From positions 10,382 through 31,058 of the forward strand of contig DGED01000002.1 in the NCBI GenBank assembly GCA_002385755.1: 20,677 nt of DNA, written 5' to 3'. This document shows positions 7,503 to 15,283 of this stretch, one piece after another. Origin of the DNA: Caryophanales bacterium UBA3935 (lineage in GTDB: Bacteria; Bacillota_I; Bacilli_A; ML615J-28; CAG-698). The translations under genes were made by a program, and so were the position numbers. Below the pieces are notes generated by a model that ran no database searches, had not been told where the DNA came from, and saw nothing but the letters and a program-made list of their open reading frames with translations. How positions within the stretch are numbered: position 1 is the first letter of the stretch; every line of letters starts with the position of its first letter.

Positions 7503-7744
7503 GCCTTTCCGCTAGCTTCCTTTTCAACCTTATCGATAATCTTGATTTTTCCGCTGTGAACTTCCTCCAAGGCGATCCCGATGCTCTTTTTATTTACGGG
7601 GTTCTTTACCAAAACCTTGGCGCCCGGCAACGAAATGTCGCGCGCCCTTTTCGCGACGCCGACCGTCAGCCGGTATTTCGATTTCGTTTTTTCGATAAGC
7701 TGGTCGATGGAAGGATAACGCATACCGTCTTTTTTTCTGTTCAT
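7493..7744 (-). CDS. rpoZ: DNA-directed RNA polymerase omega subunit
   Basis: Small accessory subunit that helps fold and assemble the beta' subunit of RNA polymerase. It has 83 residues. The family core is seen as MRYPSIDQLIEK (8-19) and YRLTVGVAKRARDI (24-37), followed by KSIGIALEEVHSGKI (53-67). It follows gmk directly (TAG then ATG), as in most Firmicutes. The ATG at 7744 has GGAGTG upstream and is preferred. The internal Met8, where most homologues begin, has no clear ribosome binding site. Confidence 0.92.
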   Translation of the reverse strand: MNRKKDGMRYPSIDQLIEKTKSKYRLTVGVAKRARDISLPGAKVLVKNPVNKKSIGIALEEVHSGKIKIIDKVEKEASGKATE

Positions 7745-8365
7745 CTATTCCACTCCTAACATCTTTTTGTAGTTTTTCAAAACCCGCTTCACGGAAGCGT
7801 GCTCGGATCTAATTATCGCGAGAATCTTGTCGGCCGCGTTCTCCACCGTGTCGTTAACGACGATATAGTCGTATTTATAAGCCAGGTTGATTTCGCGTTT
7901 GGCTTTTTCGATTCTTTGCCGGATAACTTCTTCCGATTCCGTGCCGCGGCGACGCAACCGGTTGTATAGGGAATCCAGGGAAGGCGGGGCGATAAAGATA
8001 AAGACCGCCTCCGGCATTTTTTGTCTTACTTGCTCGGCGCCCTGAACCTCGATTTCCAAAACTACTTCGAGGCCTGCGTTCAAATTTTCCGACACGGCTT
8101 CAAGCGGCGTCCCGTAATAATTGCCGATAAATTCCGCGTGCTCCAGCATTTTGCCGGCGCGGATATTTTCTTCGAATTCTTCCCGCGTCACAAAATAATA
8201 GTCGTGTCCGTGGACTTCTCCGGCGCGCGGCGGGCGCGTCGTCATCGACACGGAATACACGAGATTATGACCTTTCATCGCGAAGAGCGCGTCGCGCACG
8301 GTGCCTTTCCCGACCCCGGAAGGGCCCGAAAGAACGATTAAAAGACCCTTGTCGTTTAATTTCAT
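7745..8365 (-). CDS. gmk: Guanylate kinase
   Basis: Phosphorylates GMP (and dGMP) to GDP with ATP in the cytoplasm. It has 206 residues from the chosen start. The P-loop is GPSGVGKG (14-21). The GMP-binding lid is seen in SMTTRPPRAGEVHGHDYYFV (40-59), with FIGNYYGTP (79-87) and LEIEVQGA further on. The open frame extends to 8470, but the extension is not guanylate kinase-like and would run through the promoter region shared with rqcH. The ATG at 8365 has GAGGAT six bases upstream. It is the first gene of the gmk-rpoZ operon, divergent from rqcH, keeping part of the Bacillus yloA-gmk-rpoZ neighbourhood. Confidence 0.95.
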   Translation of the reverse strand: MKLNDKGLLIVLSGPSGVGKGTVRDALFAMKGHNLVYSVSMTTRPPRAGEVHGHDYYFVTREEFEENIRAGKMLEHAEFIGNYYGTPLEAVSENLNAGLEVVLEIEVQGAEQVRQKMPEAVFIFIAPPSLDSLYNRLRRRGTESEEVIRQRIEKAKREINLAYKYDYIVVNDTVENAADKILAIIRSEHASVKRVLKNYKKMLGVE

Positions 8366-8393
8366 ATTGCATCCTCGATTTATATTTATATAT

Positions 8394-8422
8394 ATTTTAC
8401 CACAAAACAAAATAATAATAAA
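8394..8422 (-). promoter_or_regulatory. Candidate promoter of gmk-rpoZ
   Basis: On the minus strand an extended -10, TGG TAAAAT (8402-8394), lies about 30 bases before the gmk start. The -35 at 17 bases is poor (TTTATT, 8422-8417). The extended -10 is what supports the call. Confidence 0.4.
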
Positions 8423-8426
8423 GAGG

Positions 8427-8455
8427 TTTTTTTTAATTGTCTTGTGTGTTAAAAT
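8427..8455 (+). promoter_or_regulatory. Candidate promoter of rqcH
   Basis: An extended -10, TGT TAAAAT (8447-8455), lies about 18 bases before the rqcH start codon, with only a T-run at the -35 position (8427-8432). The ribosome binding site GGTGA follows before ATG 8473. It is arranged back to back with the gmk promoter in about 100 bases of AT-rich DNA. Confidence 0.4.
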
Positions 8456-8472
8456 ATATGCGGTGAACAATT

Positions 8473-10059
8473 ATGAGCTTTGACGGCGTTTTTATCCGCC
8501 ATTTATGCCGGGAATTACAAAACACCATAAAAGGAGCGCGCGTTAACCGCGTTAAATGCCTCGACAAGGCCGTTTTCGTGCTGGAACTAAGCAAGGGAAG
8601 CAACCTTCTTTTCAGTCTGAGCGGCGCGGGAACGCATTTCCGTCTGATCAGGTCCGACTATACCCCGTCGGGAATTACTTTTCCTTTTCTCACGGCTTTG
8701 AGGAAACATCTCGAGTCGGGCTATATCGCCGATTTTTATCAAATCGAAAACGACCGCATCGTCGTCTTTGAGATTGAGAAAGCCGATTATTTGGGTTACC
8801 GGGAACGCTCCCGACTTATCGGGGAAATGTTCGGCCGGAACGCCAACTTGATTTTAACCGACGAAAAGGGCGAGATTATCGACAGCCTGCGGAAGACCTA
8901 CGTTCTAAACGATAACGACAAGCGGATCGTCGTCCCGAAAGCGAAATATCAAATTCCCGCCGCGGACGCGGAACGCGTCAATCCTTTCGCGACCGACGCG
9001 GTTTGCGAGCAAAATATCTATCAGGGCGTGTCCAATCTTTGCTACGGGGAGATCGCCTACCGCCGGGATCTTTCGTTCCTTGACGGGCCGACGACGCCGG
9101 TTTTGATTAAGCAGGATAATAAGACCCGTTTTTATTGCTTGGATCTGACTCATATCGAGGGTGAGCGCCAATATTTTCCCGATTTGTCGTCGCTTTTGGA
9201 AGAATATTTCCTGACGATAAGGAAACTAAATATTCACAACGCCGAGCAAAAGATTCTCGAAAACTATTTGAAAAGGGAAACAAACAAAGTACGGAATAAA
9301 TTGAAAAAGCAGCGGGAAGAATTTCGCGCCGCGCGGGAAAACCTAAATCTTAAAGAAACGGGCGACCTTCTCGCCGCGAGCCTCCACCTGATCAGGGAAG
9401 GCGATAATAAAATCACGGTTTGGGATTTTTATCGCGACGAGAAACGGGAAATTACTTTAAACCCGAAACTCTCGCCGGCGGAAAACATGGAGGCGGTATT
9501 CGCCAAATATAGAAAAGCGAAACGGACGATCGAAAGCCTTAACGAACAAATCAAGGCGACGGAGGAAGAAATCCGCTATCTCGAGACCCTGGAAGAGCAG
9601 ATCGCCATGGCCGGAACCGGCGGTCTGAGAGAAATAATCGAGGAATTGGGGCTTGTAAAAGCTAAACAGGCCTCAAAAAAGAAACCGCGCCCGCAGTATC
9701 TCGTTTACAAGGACGGGGCGGGAAACATGATAATGGTCGGGAAGAACAATCTTCAAAACAATTACCTTACGCACAGGGTAGCCCGGAAAAACGATTACTT
9801 CTTCCACGTCAAAGGCGCGCCGGGAAGTCACACGATTTTGCGGGCGGCGGAACCGACGAACGAGGCGATTACTCTCGCCGCGACGATCGCGGCTTATCAC
9901 TCGAAAAACCGTTATTCCGCCAACGTCGCCGTCGACTACACGCTCGTTAAGCACGTAAAGAAGATTCCGGGAGCCAGAGGCTCGTTCGTAACCTACAGCA
10001 ATCACAAAACCGTCTTCGTGACGCCCGATTGGGAATTCATCAAGAACAGCACTACTTAG
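8473..10059 (+). CDS. rqcH: RqcH (NFACT family, FbpA/YloA) ribosome quality control protein
   Basis: Bacterial NEMF/Rqc2 homologue. It binds stalled 50S-peptidyl-tRNA and recruits tRNA-Ala for alanine tailing. The 528 residues are somewhat shorter than B. subtilis RqcH. The NFACT-N domain begins MSFDGVFIRHL and includes FLTALRKHLESGYI (72-85). The Asp-Arg pair important for tRNA handling in RqcH is seen in ENDRIVVFEI (residues 94-95). MFGRNANLIL (119-128) matches the family MGRHSNIIL segment. A helical/coiled-coil middle rich in Lys and Glu covers about 255-395. The C-terminal NFACT-R domain (about 406-528) contains DYFFHVKGAPGSHTILR. It is monocistronic, divergent from gmk, and its stop overlaps the stop of the convergent cse60-like gene by eight bases. 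Confidence 0.94.
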   Translation: MSFDGVFIRHLCRELQNTIKGARVNRVKCLDKAVFVLELSKGSNLLFSLSGAGTHFRLIRSDYTPSGITFPFLTALRKHLESGYIADFYQIENDRIVVFEIEKADYLGYRERSRLIGEMFGRNANLILTDEKGEIIDSLRKTYVLNDNDKRIVVPKAKYQIPAADAERVNPFATDAVCEQNIYQGVSNLCYGEIAYRRDLSFLDGPTTPVLIKQDNKTRFYCLDLTHIEGERQYFPDLSSLLEEYFLTIRKLNIHNAEQKILENYLKRETNKVRNKLKKQREEFRAARENLNLKETGDLLAASLHLIREGDNKITVWDFYRDEKREITLNPKLSPAENMEAVFAKYRKAKRTIESLNEQIKATEEEIRYLETLEEQIAMAGTGGLREIIEELGLVKAKQASKKKPRPQYLVYKDGAGNMIMVGKNNLQNNYLTHRVARKNDYFFHVKGAPGSHTILRAAEPTNEAITLAATIAAYHSKNRYSANVAVDYTLVKHVKKIPGARGSFVTYSNHKTVFVTPDWEFIKNSTT

Positions 10060-10231
10060 TTTTATAAATCACCATCGCGCCGTAACAATAAATTTGATCT
10101 TTATAGTCATACATCGTGCTGATCTGGAATTTGATGTCGATAACGTCTTCATCGTCCAGCGTTTCCAAAAAATCATTCAAGGCGTCTTCCAAATCTTTTT
10201 CATGATTCTCATCAAATAGCTTCACTTTCAT
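10052..10231 (-). CDS. Cse60-family small protein (sporulation-associated)
   Basis: A 59-codon gene opening with MKVKLFDENHEKDLEDALND, then DEDVIDIKFQIS and DQIYCYGAMVIY. This pattern matches the small Cse60 family, first described as a sigma-E-controlled sporulation gene in Bacillus and also present as a small conserved protein elsewhere. Its molecular role is unknown. It is acidic, cytoplasmic and has no membrane segment. The ATG at 10231 is preceded by GGGGTG and seven T residues. These same bases form the 3' arm and T-tract of the nth terminator, so expression may need read-through and opening of that hairpin. The 3' end overlaps the convergent rqcH end by eight bases. The family call is by recognition, without a search. 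Confidence 0.8.
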   Translation of the reverse strand: MKVKLFDENHEKDLEDALNDFLETLDDEDVIDIKFQISTMYDYKDQIYCYGAMVIYKTK

Positions 10232-10269
10232 AAAAAAACACCCCGCTAAATGGTATCATTTTACCGGGG
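10232..10269 (-). terminator. Terminator hairpin at the end of nth, holding the cse60 ribosome binding site
   Basis: On the minus strand CCCCG (10269-10265) pairs with CGGGG (10245-10241). Inside it, after one mismatch, TAAAATG pairs with CATTTA with one bulged base. The sequence TG and seven T residues follow (10240-10232). The nth stop codon (10258-10256) sits in the hairpin, and the T-tract touches the ATG of the next gene. The 3' arm supplies the GGGGTG ribosome binding site of that gene. Confidence 0.75.
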
Positions 10270-10891
10270 CGGAATTTGTATAATACTGACAGAAAGCCGT
10301 AAGCGGGCAAGTTTCGCAGCGCGGCTTTTTTGTTGTGCAATGATAACGCCCGAAATGAATCAGGCGAAGATGCAGTTTGTGCCATTCTTCCGGCGGGTAA
10401 AGGGCGCAAAGCGCCTCCTCGACCCGGGTCGGGTCTTTTGAGGTTGCCAACCCGAGGCGGTTTGTCACGCGCAAAACATGGGTGTCGACCGCGATCCGGG
10501 GAATGCCGAAACCCTCGCTCAGGATTACGTTCGCCGTTTTCCGACCGATACCCGGAAGCGCGAGCAAATACCCGGGGTCGGGGACGATCTTCCCGGCTTT
10601 TTCCGCGACCAACCGGCGGCTTAAATTGATCAAATTACGCGCCTTTGTCGGGGCGAGACCGATCGTTTTTATCAAGTCCCGGAGTTCCTCGTATTCGGCT
10701 TCCGCCAGGGCGAAAAAGTCGGAATAACGGGCGAACAAAGCCGGCGTCGCCTTGTTTACCGCCTTGTCGGTCGACTGCGCGGATAAAATCACGGCGACCG
10801 TGAGCTCGTATAAGTCGCGGTACTCCAGCTCGGTCTTAATCTCCGGAAACATCTTTTTTAAGATTTCCAGGATCTTATTTGCTTTTGACAT
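10256..10891 (-). CDS. nth: Endonuclease III (DNA glycosylase/AP lyase)
   Basis: Base-excision repair enzyme that removes oxidised pyrimidines and cleaves at abasic sites. It has 211 residues, the standard length. The helix-hairpin-helix motif is LPGIGRKTANVIL (112-124) with catalytic Lys118, and the catalytic Asp136 sits in AVDTHVLR. The C-terminal [4Fe-4S] loop is complete with Cys185, 192, 195 and 201 in the canonical 6-2-5 spacing. The ATG at 10891 lies inside the dnaD end (17-base overlap). The dnaD-nth pairing is conserved in Bacillus. Confidence 0.96.
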   Translation of the reverse strand: MSKANKILEILKKMFPEIKTELEYRDLYELTVAVILSAQSTDKAVNKATPALFARYSDFFALAEAEYEELRDLIKTIGLAPTKARNLINLSRRLVAEKAGKIVPDPGYLLALPGIGRKTANVILSEGFGIPRIAVDTHVLRVTNRLGLATSKDPTRVEEALCALYPPEEWHKLHLRLIHFGRYHCTTKKPRCETCPLTAFCQYYTNSAPVK

Positions 10892-11501
10892 ATACTTTCT
10901 TGAACAAATCCTGGATTCGTTCGCCTTCCTTCGGTCGCGCGATCTTGGGCGCCGGTTTTTCTTCTTTTGCGAGCAACCGGTCGATATAATTCACGCTTCT
11001 ATACTTGTTCTTAAGGGATTTAAGAATCGCTTCCTCAATTTTCCGGTGATCGTATTTTTTCTCGATATACCAGCGCGACACGATTTCCAACTCGATCGGG
11101 CTTAGTGTTTTCTTCAGCTCGCTTTCCAACAAACGAACCGCGTATTTGATCTTCTCGTTTATTTCCGCGTCGTTAGCTTTCGCCTCCGAATCCTCAAGCA
11201 AATAGGCGAGGCGACGGTAAGTCTCGTCAAGGCTGAATATCTCCTTGGCGTCCTTTCCCGACAGCTCCAGGGCGATAAAACCGCGCTTTACCAATTCGAC
11301 AATGCGTTTCCCGCATTCGGACTCGTCAATTTTCATCGAAGAGGCGACGGCGCGAACGGAAAAAAGCCTCTCCCCCCGCTTTAACAAATCGTTTAATCTA
11401 ATCAGGATTATCGCGTCTGTCTCGTCGAGGTCGAGTACGTAATATTTTTCGATCAAAAGCCGGTCAAATTGAATAATGTTGTTTTTTATTAGATTAAACA
11501 T
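10875..11501 (-). CDS. dnaD: DnaD-family replication initiation protein
   Basis: Primosomal protein that in Firmicutes works with DnaA, DnaB and DnaI at oriC, and with PriA at restarted forks. It has 208 residues. An N-terminal winged-helix region (about 1-95) is followed by the DDBH2/DnaB_2 domain, LSPIELEIVSRWYIEKKYD (133-151) to NKYRSVNYIDRLL (165-177), with the usual aromatic/hydrophobic spacing. The C-terminal tail is basic. The ATG at 11501 has GAGGA upstream. It lies between rnc and nth; the pairing with nth is the Bacillus arrangement. Because DnaD acts after PriA in the restart pathway, its presence matters for judging the degenerate PriA in this window. Confidence 0.87.
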   Translation of the reverse strand: MFNLIKNNIIQFDRLLIEKYYVLDLDETDAIILIRLNDLLKRGERLFSVRAVASSMKIDESECGKRIVELVKRGFIALELSGKDAKEIFSLDETYRRLAYLLEDSEAKANDAEINEKIKYAVRLLESELKKTLSPIELEIVSRWYIEKKYDHRKIEEAILKSLKNKYRSVNYIDRLLAKEEKPAPKIARPKEGERIQDLFKKVYVKSK

Positions 11502-11514
11502 GCTTATCCTCGAG

Positions 11515-12198
11515 TTACATCAGTTTTTTTAAAGCCGTCTCGGCCGCGTTTTGCTCGGCCGCTTTTTTGGTCTTTCCCGAACCGGTCCCCAGTTTTTTGC
11601 CGTTATGATAGACGCTGACAAAAAACCTCTTGTCATGCGGCGGGCCGGTTTCTTTGTCCAGGACGTATTCGACGTTTCGCCGGCTTTCGCTTTGGATTAG
11701 TTCCTGCAATCGGCTTTTATAATCGATAAAAAAACCGGGCTCGGCGCTATCGATATACGGAAAAACAATTCGTTCCAAAATCTCTTTAACAGCCGAAAGG
11801 CCCTTGTCTAGATAAACCGCGCCGAGAAACGCCTCGAACAAGTCGCCCAGAACCGACGCTTTTCTCATCCCGCCCTGCTCTGCCTCGCCCTTACCGAGCA
11901 TAATCGCCTCGTTCAACCTAAGCGCCAAGGCGTAGCGGCTGTTGGCGGTGGCGCAGACGAATTTGGCGCGGGTTTTGGTGAGCACGCCTTCCGGCATGTC
12001 GGGAAAACGCAAATACAAATACTCCGCGACCAAAAAATTCAAAACGGCGTCGCCCAGGTATTCCAGCCTTTCGTTGCTTTCGACATTATGCTCGTTGGCG
12101 TACGATTGGTGGGTAAAGGCCGTAAAGTATAGTTCTGTCTCGCCCGGCTCGACGCCGGCGCTTCGGACCGTGGGAATTACCAGCCGGCGGCTATTCAA
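11515..12198 (-). CDS. rnc: Ribonuclease III
   Basis: Double-strand-specific endoribonuclease for rRNA precursor and mRNA processing. It has 227 residues from the chosen start. The signature is ERLEYLGDAVL (43-53), and the second acidic catalytic site is LGDLFEAFLG (117-126, Asp119 and Glu122). The C-terminal double-stranded RNA-binding domain runs from DYKSRLQELIQ to TKKAAEQNAAETALKKL. The TTG at 12198 has AAGGGA at good distance. An in-frame TTG at 12204 exists but sits directly against that site. The start overlaps the plsX end. In Bacillus the fab and acpP genes stand between plsX and rnc; they are missing here. Confidence 0.95.
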   Translation of the reverse strand: MNSRRLVIPTVRSAGVEPGETELYFTAFTHQSYANEHNVESNERLEYLGDAVLNFLVAEYLYLRFPDMPEGVLTKTRAKFVCATANSRYALALRLNEAIMLGKGEAEQGGMRKASVLGDLFEAFLGAVYLDKGLSAVKEILERIVFPYIDSAEPGFFIDYKSRLQELIQSESRRNVEYVLDKETGPPHDKRFFVSVYHNGKKLGTGSGKTKKAAEQNAAETALKKLM

Positions 12199-13198
12199 GA
12201 CCAATCCCTTCCTCGGCGATCACTTTTTTCATTTTCTCGATAACGTTACCCAGGACCGTCCTTCGCGCCTGGGCAATGGCGTTGGAAAACGCGTAACCGT
12301 CGCTTGAGCCATGCGCCTTGACGATCACCCCGTCGACGCCGAAAAGGGTGGCGCCGCCGATCTCGTCGGCGCTGAATTTTTTCTTGAACTTATTGAAAAC
12401 CCCCTTCATAAACAAATAGCCGATTTTACTCGCAAATGATTTTTTAATTTCCGTTTTGAAAAACCCGCCGACGGCGCGAACGGTGCCCTCGAACGCCTTC
12501 ATAATCATGTTCCCGGTATATCCGTCGGTAATAAGTATGTCGCAGGGGGTCGAGAGGATTTCCTTTCCTTCGACGTTGCCGTGAAAGTTAACGAGCGGAT
12601 TCGCGCTTAAGAGCGCGTAGGCCTCATTTTCCAACTCGCGGCCCTTTCCCGGTTCCGTTCCGACGTTCATCAAGCCGACCAAAGGCCGGTCAATGTCTCG
12701 CGTCTCGCGTAAGTAAATCGTCGCGTACTGGGCAAGCTGTAAGATATGTTCGCTTCGCAACTCCAGGTTGGCGCCGACGTCCAAAAGCAGGCGCGTTTTG
12801 CCGTCAAGGTCCGGCAAATTCGGACAAAGGGCGGTCCGTTTCATTCCCTTGATCCGCCTGACGATTAAATGGGCCGCCGCGACCACTCCCTGGGTCGGTC
12901 CGGCGGTAACCGCCCCGGCCGTTTCCCCGTCGCGCACGGACTGGAAAGCCTTGACCAGTGAAGTTTCGCGATTGCGGCGGACGGCGCTGATCGGGTCTTT
13001 CTCCCCCATGTCAATTTTTTCGGGGGCGTGAACCACTTTGACCCGCTCCGCCGCTTTCAAGCGTTCCTTGATGATTCCGGCGTCCCCGTAAAGCGTGAAT
13101 TCCAGGTCGGGAAACCTTTCAAGGGCGATATCGACGCCTTTGATAATTTCAAGCGGGGCGTGGTCGCCGCCCATGATGTCAATCGCTAATTTAACCAT
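12191..13198 (-). CDS. plsX: Phosphate acyltransferase PlsX
   Basis: Interconverts acyl-ACP and acyl-phosphate; the latter feeds PlsY for the first step of phospholipid synthesis. The protein is a peripheral membrane enzyme of 335 residues. Recognised segments are IDIMGGDHAP (6-15), GAVTAGPTQGVV (89-100), LLLDVGANLELR, NVGTEPGKG and DILITDGYTGNM. GVDGVIVKAHGSSDG lies near the C-terminus. The ATG at 13198 has AGGAG seven bases upstream. It lies ten bases after recG and overlaps rnc. FakA is encoded in the same operon; FakA-type kinases produce the acyl-phosphate that PlsX can pass to ACP. Confidence 0.95.
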   Translation of the reverse strand: MVKLAIDIMGGDHAPLEIIKGVDIALERFPDLEFTLYGDAGIIKERLKAAERVKVVHAPEKIDMGEKDPISAVRRNRETSLVKAFQSVRDGETAGAVTAGPTQGVVAAAHLIVRRIKGMKRTALCPNLPDLDGKTRLLLDVGANLELRSEHILQLAQYATIYLRETRDIDRPLVGLMNVGTEPGKGRELENEAYALLSANPLVNFHGNVEGKEILSTPCDILITDGYTGNMIMKAFEGTVRAVGGFFKTEIKKSFASKIGYLFMKGVFNKFKKKFSADEIGGATLFGVDGVIVKAHGSSDGYAFSNAIAQARRTVLGNVIEKMKKVIAEEGIGLE

Positions 13199-13208
13199 AT
13201 TTTTTCTC

Positions 13209-15239
13209 CTAATTTAGCATCTCTTTTTTGGTAACGTAATTCTCGTGCACGATCTCGTGGATTTTTTTATATTCGGGGTTATTTAACAGTTCGCCGCTTT
13301 CGATTACCCGTTCGGCGAGATCGTTAACCTCTTCGAGCAAATCCTTGTCCATAACCAAATCGGCCATTTTAAACATCACGTTTCCCGTCTGCTTTTCCCC
13401 GAAAAAGTCGCCGGGGCCGCGCATCACGAGATCCTCTTCCGCGAGAATAAACCCGTCCGTCACCTCCGCGACGAGTTTCAGCCGCTCTACGGACGTAGAA
13501 ACGGTCGAATCGCTCACTAAAAAACAATATGACTGCTCGTCGCTCCGCCTTACCCGACCGCGCATTTGGTGGAGCTGGGCGATTCCGAAACGGTCGGCGT
13601 CCAGAATGACGACGGTCGTCGCGTTAATCACGTTAACGCCGACCTCGATGACGCTCGTCGAGACGAGGATCTGGGTTTTGTTTTGCGCGAAGTCGTTCAT
13701 CACCCGTTCTTTTTCCGCCGGTTTCAGACGGCTGTGAATGAGGCCGATCTTGCAGACGCCCCGGAAATGAACCTTGAATTTCTCGTATATCTCGGTCGCG
13801 TTCTGTAAATCCATGACTTCCGATTCCTCGATCATCGGGCAAATAACGTATGCCTGCTGGCCTTTGTCGATCATCGCCCGCAAATGGGCGTACACTTCCG
13901 GCATATCTCGATAACTCATGTATTTTGTGATCGGTTCCTTCTTGTTTCCCGGAAGAGTCTTAATCACCGAGATATCCGATTCGCCGAGAATCGATATCGC
14001 GAGCGTCCTGGGAATCGGCGTCGCGCTCATTTTCAAGTGATCGATTAAATGACCTTTCCCGACGATCGATACTCGCTGCCGGACGCCAAACCGGTGCTCC
14101 TCGTCGGTGATGACGAGTCCGAGCCGCTCGAAAACAACGTCTTTTTGGAAGAGGGCGTGAGTGCCGATAACGATATCGATATCCTTATCGCCCAGCCCGT
14201 CGATAATCTCCTTTTTGTCTTTTTGCCCGACGGAGGACGATAACATCACGATTTTAACCGGCTCGCCTTCGAAAAGCCGTAAAAACGTCCGGTAATGTTG
14301 TTGGACCAACACCTCGGTCGGCGCCATGATCGCCCCTTGGTAGCCGGCGGTAATGACGGCGTAAAGGCAAATCGCGGCGACGACGGTTTTTCCGCTGCCG
14401 ACCTCGCCCTGAAGCAAGCGGTTCATTTGATAGGGCGCGGCGATATCGCCTAAGATCTCGTTTACGGCCTTGATTTGATCGTCCGTCAGTTTAAACGGCA
14501 GGCGCGAGATAAAATCCGCGACTTTCTCCCGGTCGTAAGGAATGGCGATCCCCTGCGGGAAATTCTTTCGCATATATAACAAGTATTTTATCTTCAGTTG
14601 GTATAAAAACAATTCCTCGAACTTAATCCGCCGGATGGCGCTGGCGATCTCGTCGTTATCCTCGGGGACGTTAATATAGCGCACGGCGTCCCGGTAGCCG
14701 ACGAGCCCGTATTTTTCCCTGATTTCCCCCGGCAGAACGTCCTCGAGTTGATGGCAAAAATCATCGTAGACTTTTTCTTTAAGATCAAGCATCTTGGCGT
14801 CGGTAATTCCTTTGATGTTAAAGACGGGAGTGATGTTATTGCTTAGTTCGTCAAAATGAATTTCCGCCGCGGTAAAGGACTTCAGATTGTCGTTTAATTT
14901 CCCCGTCAGGCGAACGTAAACGCCGTAATGAATTTTCGACCGCAGAAACTGGCGGTTAAAAATCGACACGCGGATTCGTCGGCCGTCGATGTCGGCGTAA
15001 AAACTAAGCAAGACAAGTTTCGGGCGGATGGTTTTAATCATCGCCCGCGTCTGAACGACGCCGGCGATTGTCACGTTCGTGTTGGGAACAACGTCTTTGA
15101 TATGGCGGACGGTATAATCGTTAAATTTGGTGGGAAAATTAAGCAAAAGGTCCTCGACGGTATGAATATTGTGTCTTTTCAATGTCGTGACCATTTTCGC
15201 GGTTAAGTAGCCAAGATTGCTTAATAAAGTATTTTTCAT
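13209..15239 (-). CDS. recG: ATP-dependent DNA helicase RecG
   Basis: Fork-remodelling and Holliday-junction helicase. It has 676 residues, the normal length. The N-terminal wedge/OB domain (about 45-130) precedes the helicase core. The core has Walker A GEVGSGKT (278-285), DEEH (379-382), SATPIPRTLA (405-414) and motif VI QMRGRVRR (558-565). The TRG region MRGPGDFFGEKQTG lies at 606-619. All ATPase residues are intact, in contrast to PriA in this window. The ATG at 15239 has GGGAGA upstream. The gene begins about 20 bases after a terminator-like hairpin behind fakA, so it is probably expressed by read-through. Confidence 0.97.
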   Translation of the reverse strand: MKNTLLSNLGYLTAKMVTTLKRHNIHTVEDLLLNFPTKFNDYTVRHIKDVVPNTNVTIAGVVQTRAMIKTIRPKLVLLSFYADIDGRRIRVSIFNRQFLRSKIHYGVYVRLTGKLNDNLKSFTAAEIHFDELSNNITPVFNIKGITDAKMLDLKEKVYDDFCHQLEDVLPGEIREKYGLVGYRDAVRYINVPEDNDEIASAIRRIKFEELFLYQLKIKYLLYMRKNFPQGIAIPYDREKVADFISRLPFKLTDDQIKAVNEILGDIAAPYQMNRLLQGEVGSGKTVVAAICLYAVITAGYQGAIMAPTEVLVQQHYRTFLRLFEGEPVKIVMLSSSVGQKDKKEIIDGLGDKDIDIVIGTHALFQKDVVFERLGLVITDEEHRFGVRQRVSIVGKGHLIDHLKMSATPIPRTLAISILGESDISVIKTLPGNKKEPITKYMSYRDMPEVYAHLRAMIDKGQQAYVICPMIEESEVMDLQNATEIYEKFKVHFRGVCKIGLIHSRLKPAEKERVMNDFAQNKTQILVSTSVIEVGVNVINATTVVILDADRFGIAQLHQMRGRVRRSDEQSYCFLVSDSTVSTSVERLKLVAEVTDGFILAEEDLVMRGPGDFFGEKQTGNVMFKMADLVMDKDLLEEVNDLAERVIESGELLNNPEYKKIHEIVHENYVTKKEMLN

Positions 15240-15260
15240 CTTATTCTCCCATCTTTAGAG

Positions 15261-15280
15261 AAAAAAGGGCGTCAGCCCTT
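15261..15280 (-). terminator. Terminator-like hairpin between fakA and recG
   Basis: On the minus strand AAGGGC (15280-15275) pairs perfectly with GCCCTT (15270-15265) over a TGAC loop, and the T-run continues to 15261. It starts only four bases after the fakA stop. With about 20 bases left before the recG ATG there is no room for a separate promoter, so it is likely a partial terminator that lowers expression of the downstream genes. Confidence 0.75.
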
Positions 15281-15283
15281 ATA

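Noticed and set aside
8366..8470. Upstream extension of gmk
   Set aside because: It crosses the AT-rich divergent promoter region and reaches the rqcH start. The ATG at 8365 has a good ribosome binding site and matches guanylate kinase N-termini.
10259..10320. Sigma-E-like promoter for the cse60-like gene inside the nth 3' end
   Set aside because: A TATACAAA string resembles a -10, but no ATA-type -35 occurs at about 14 bases upstream.
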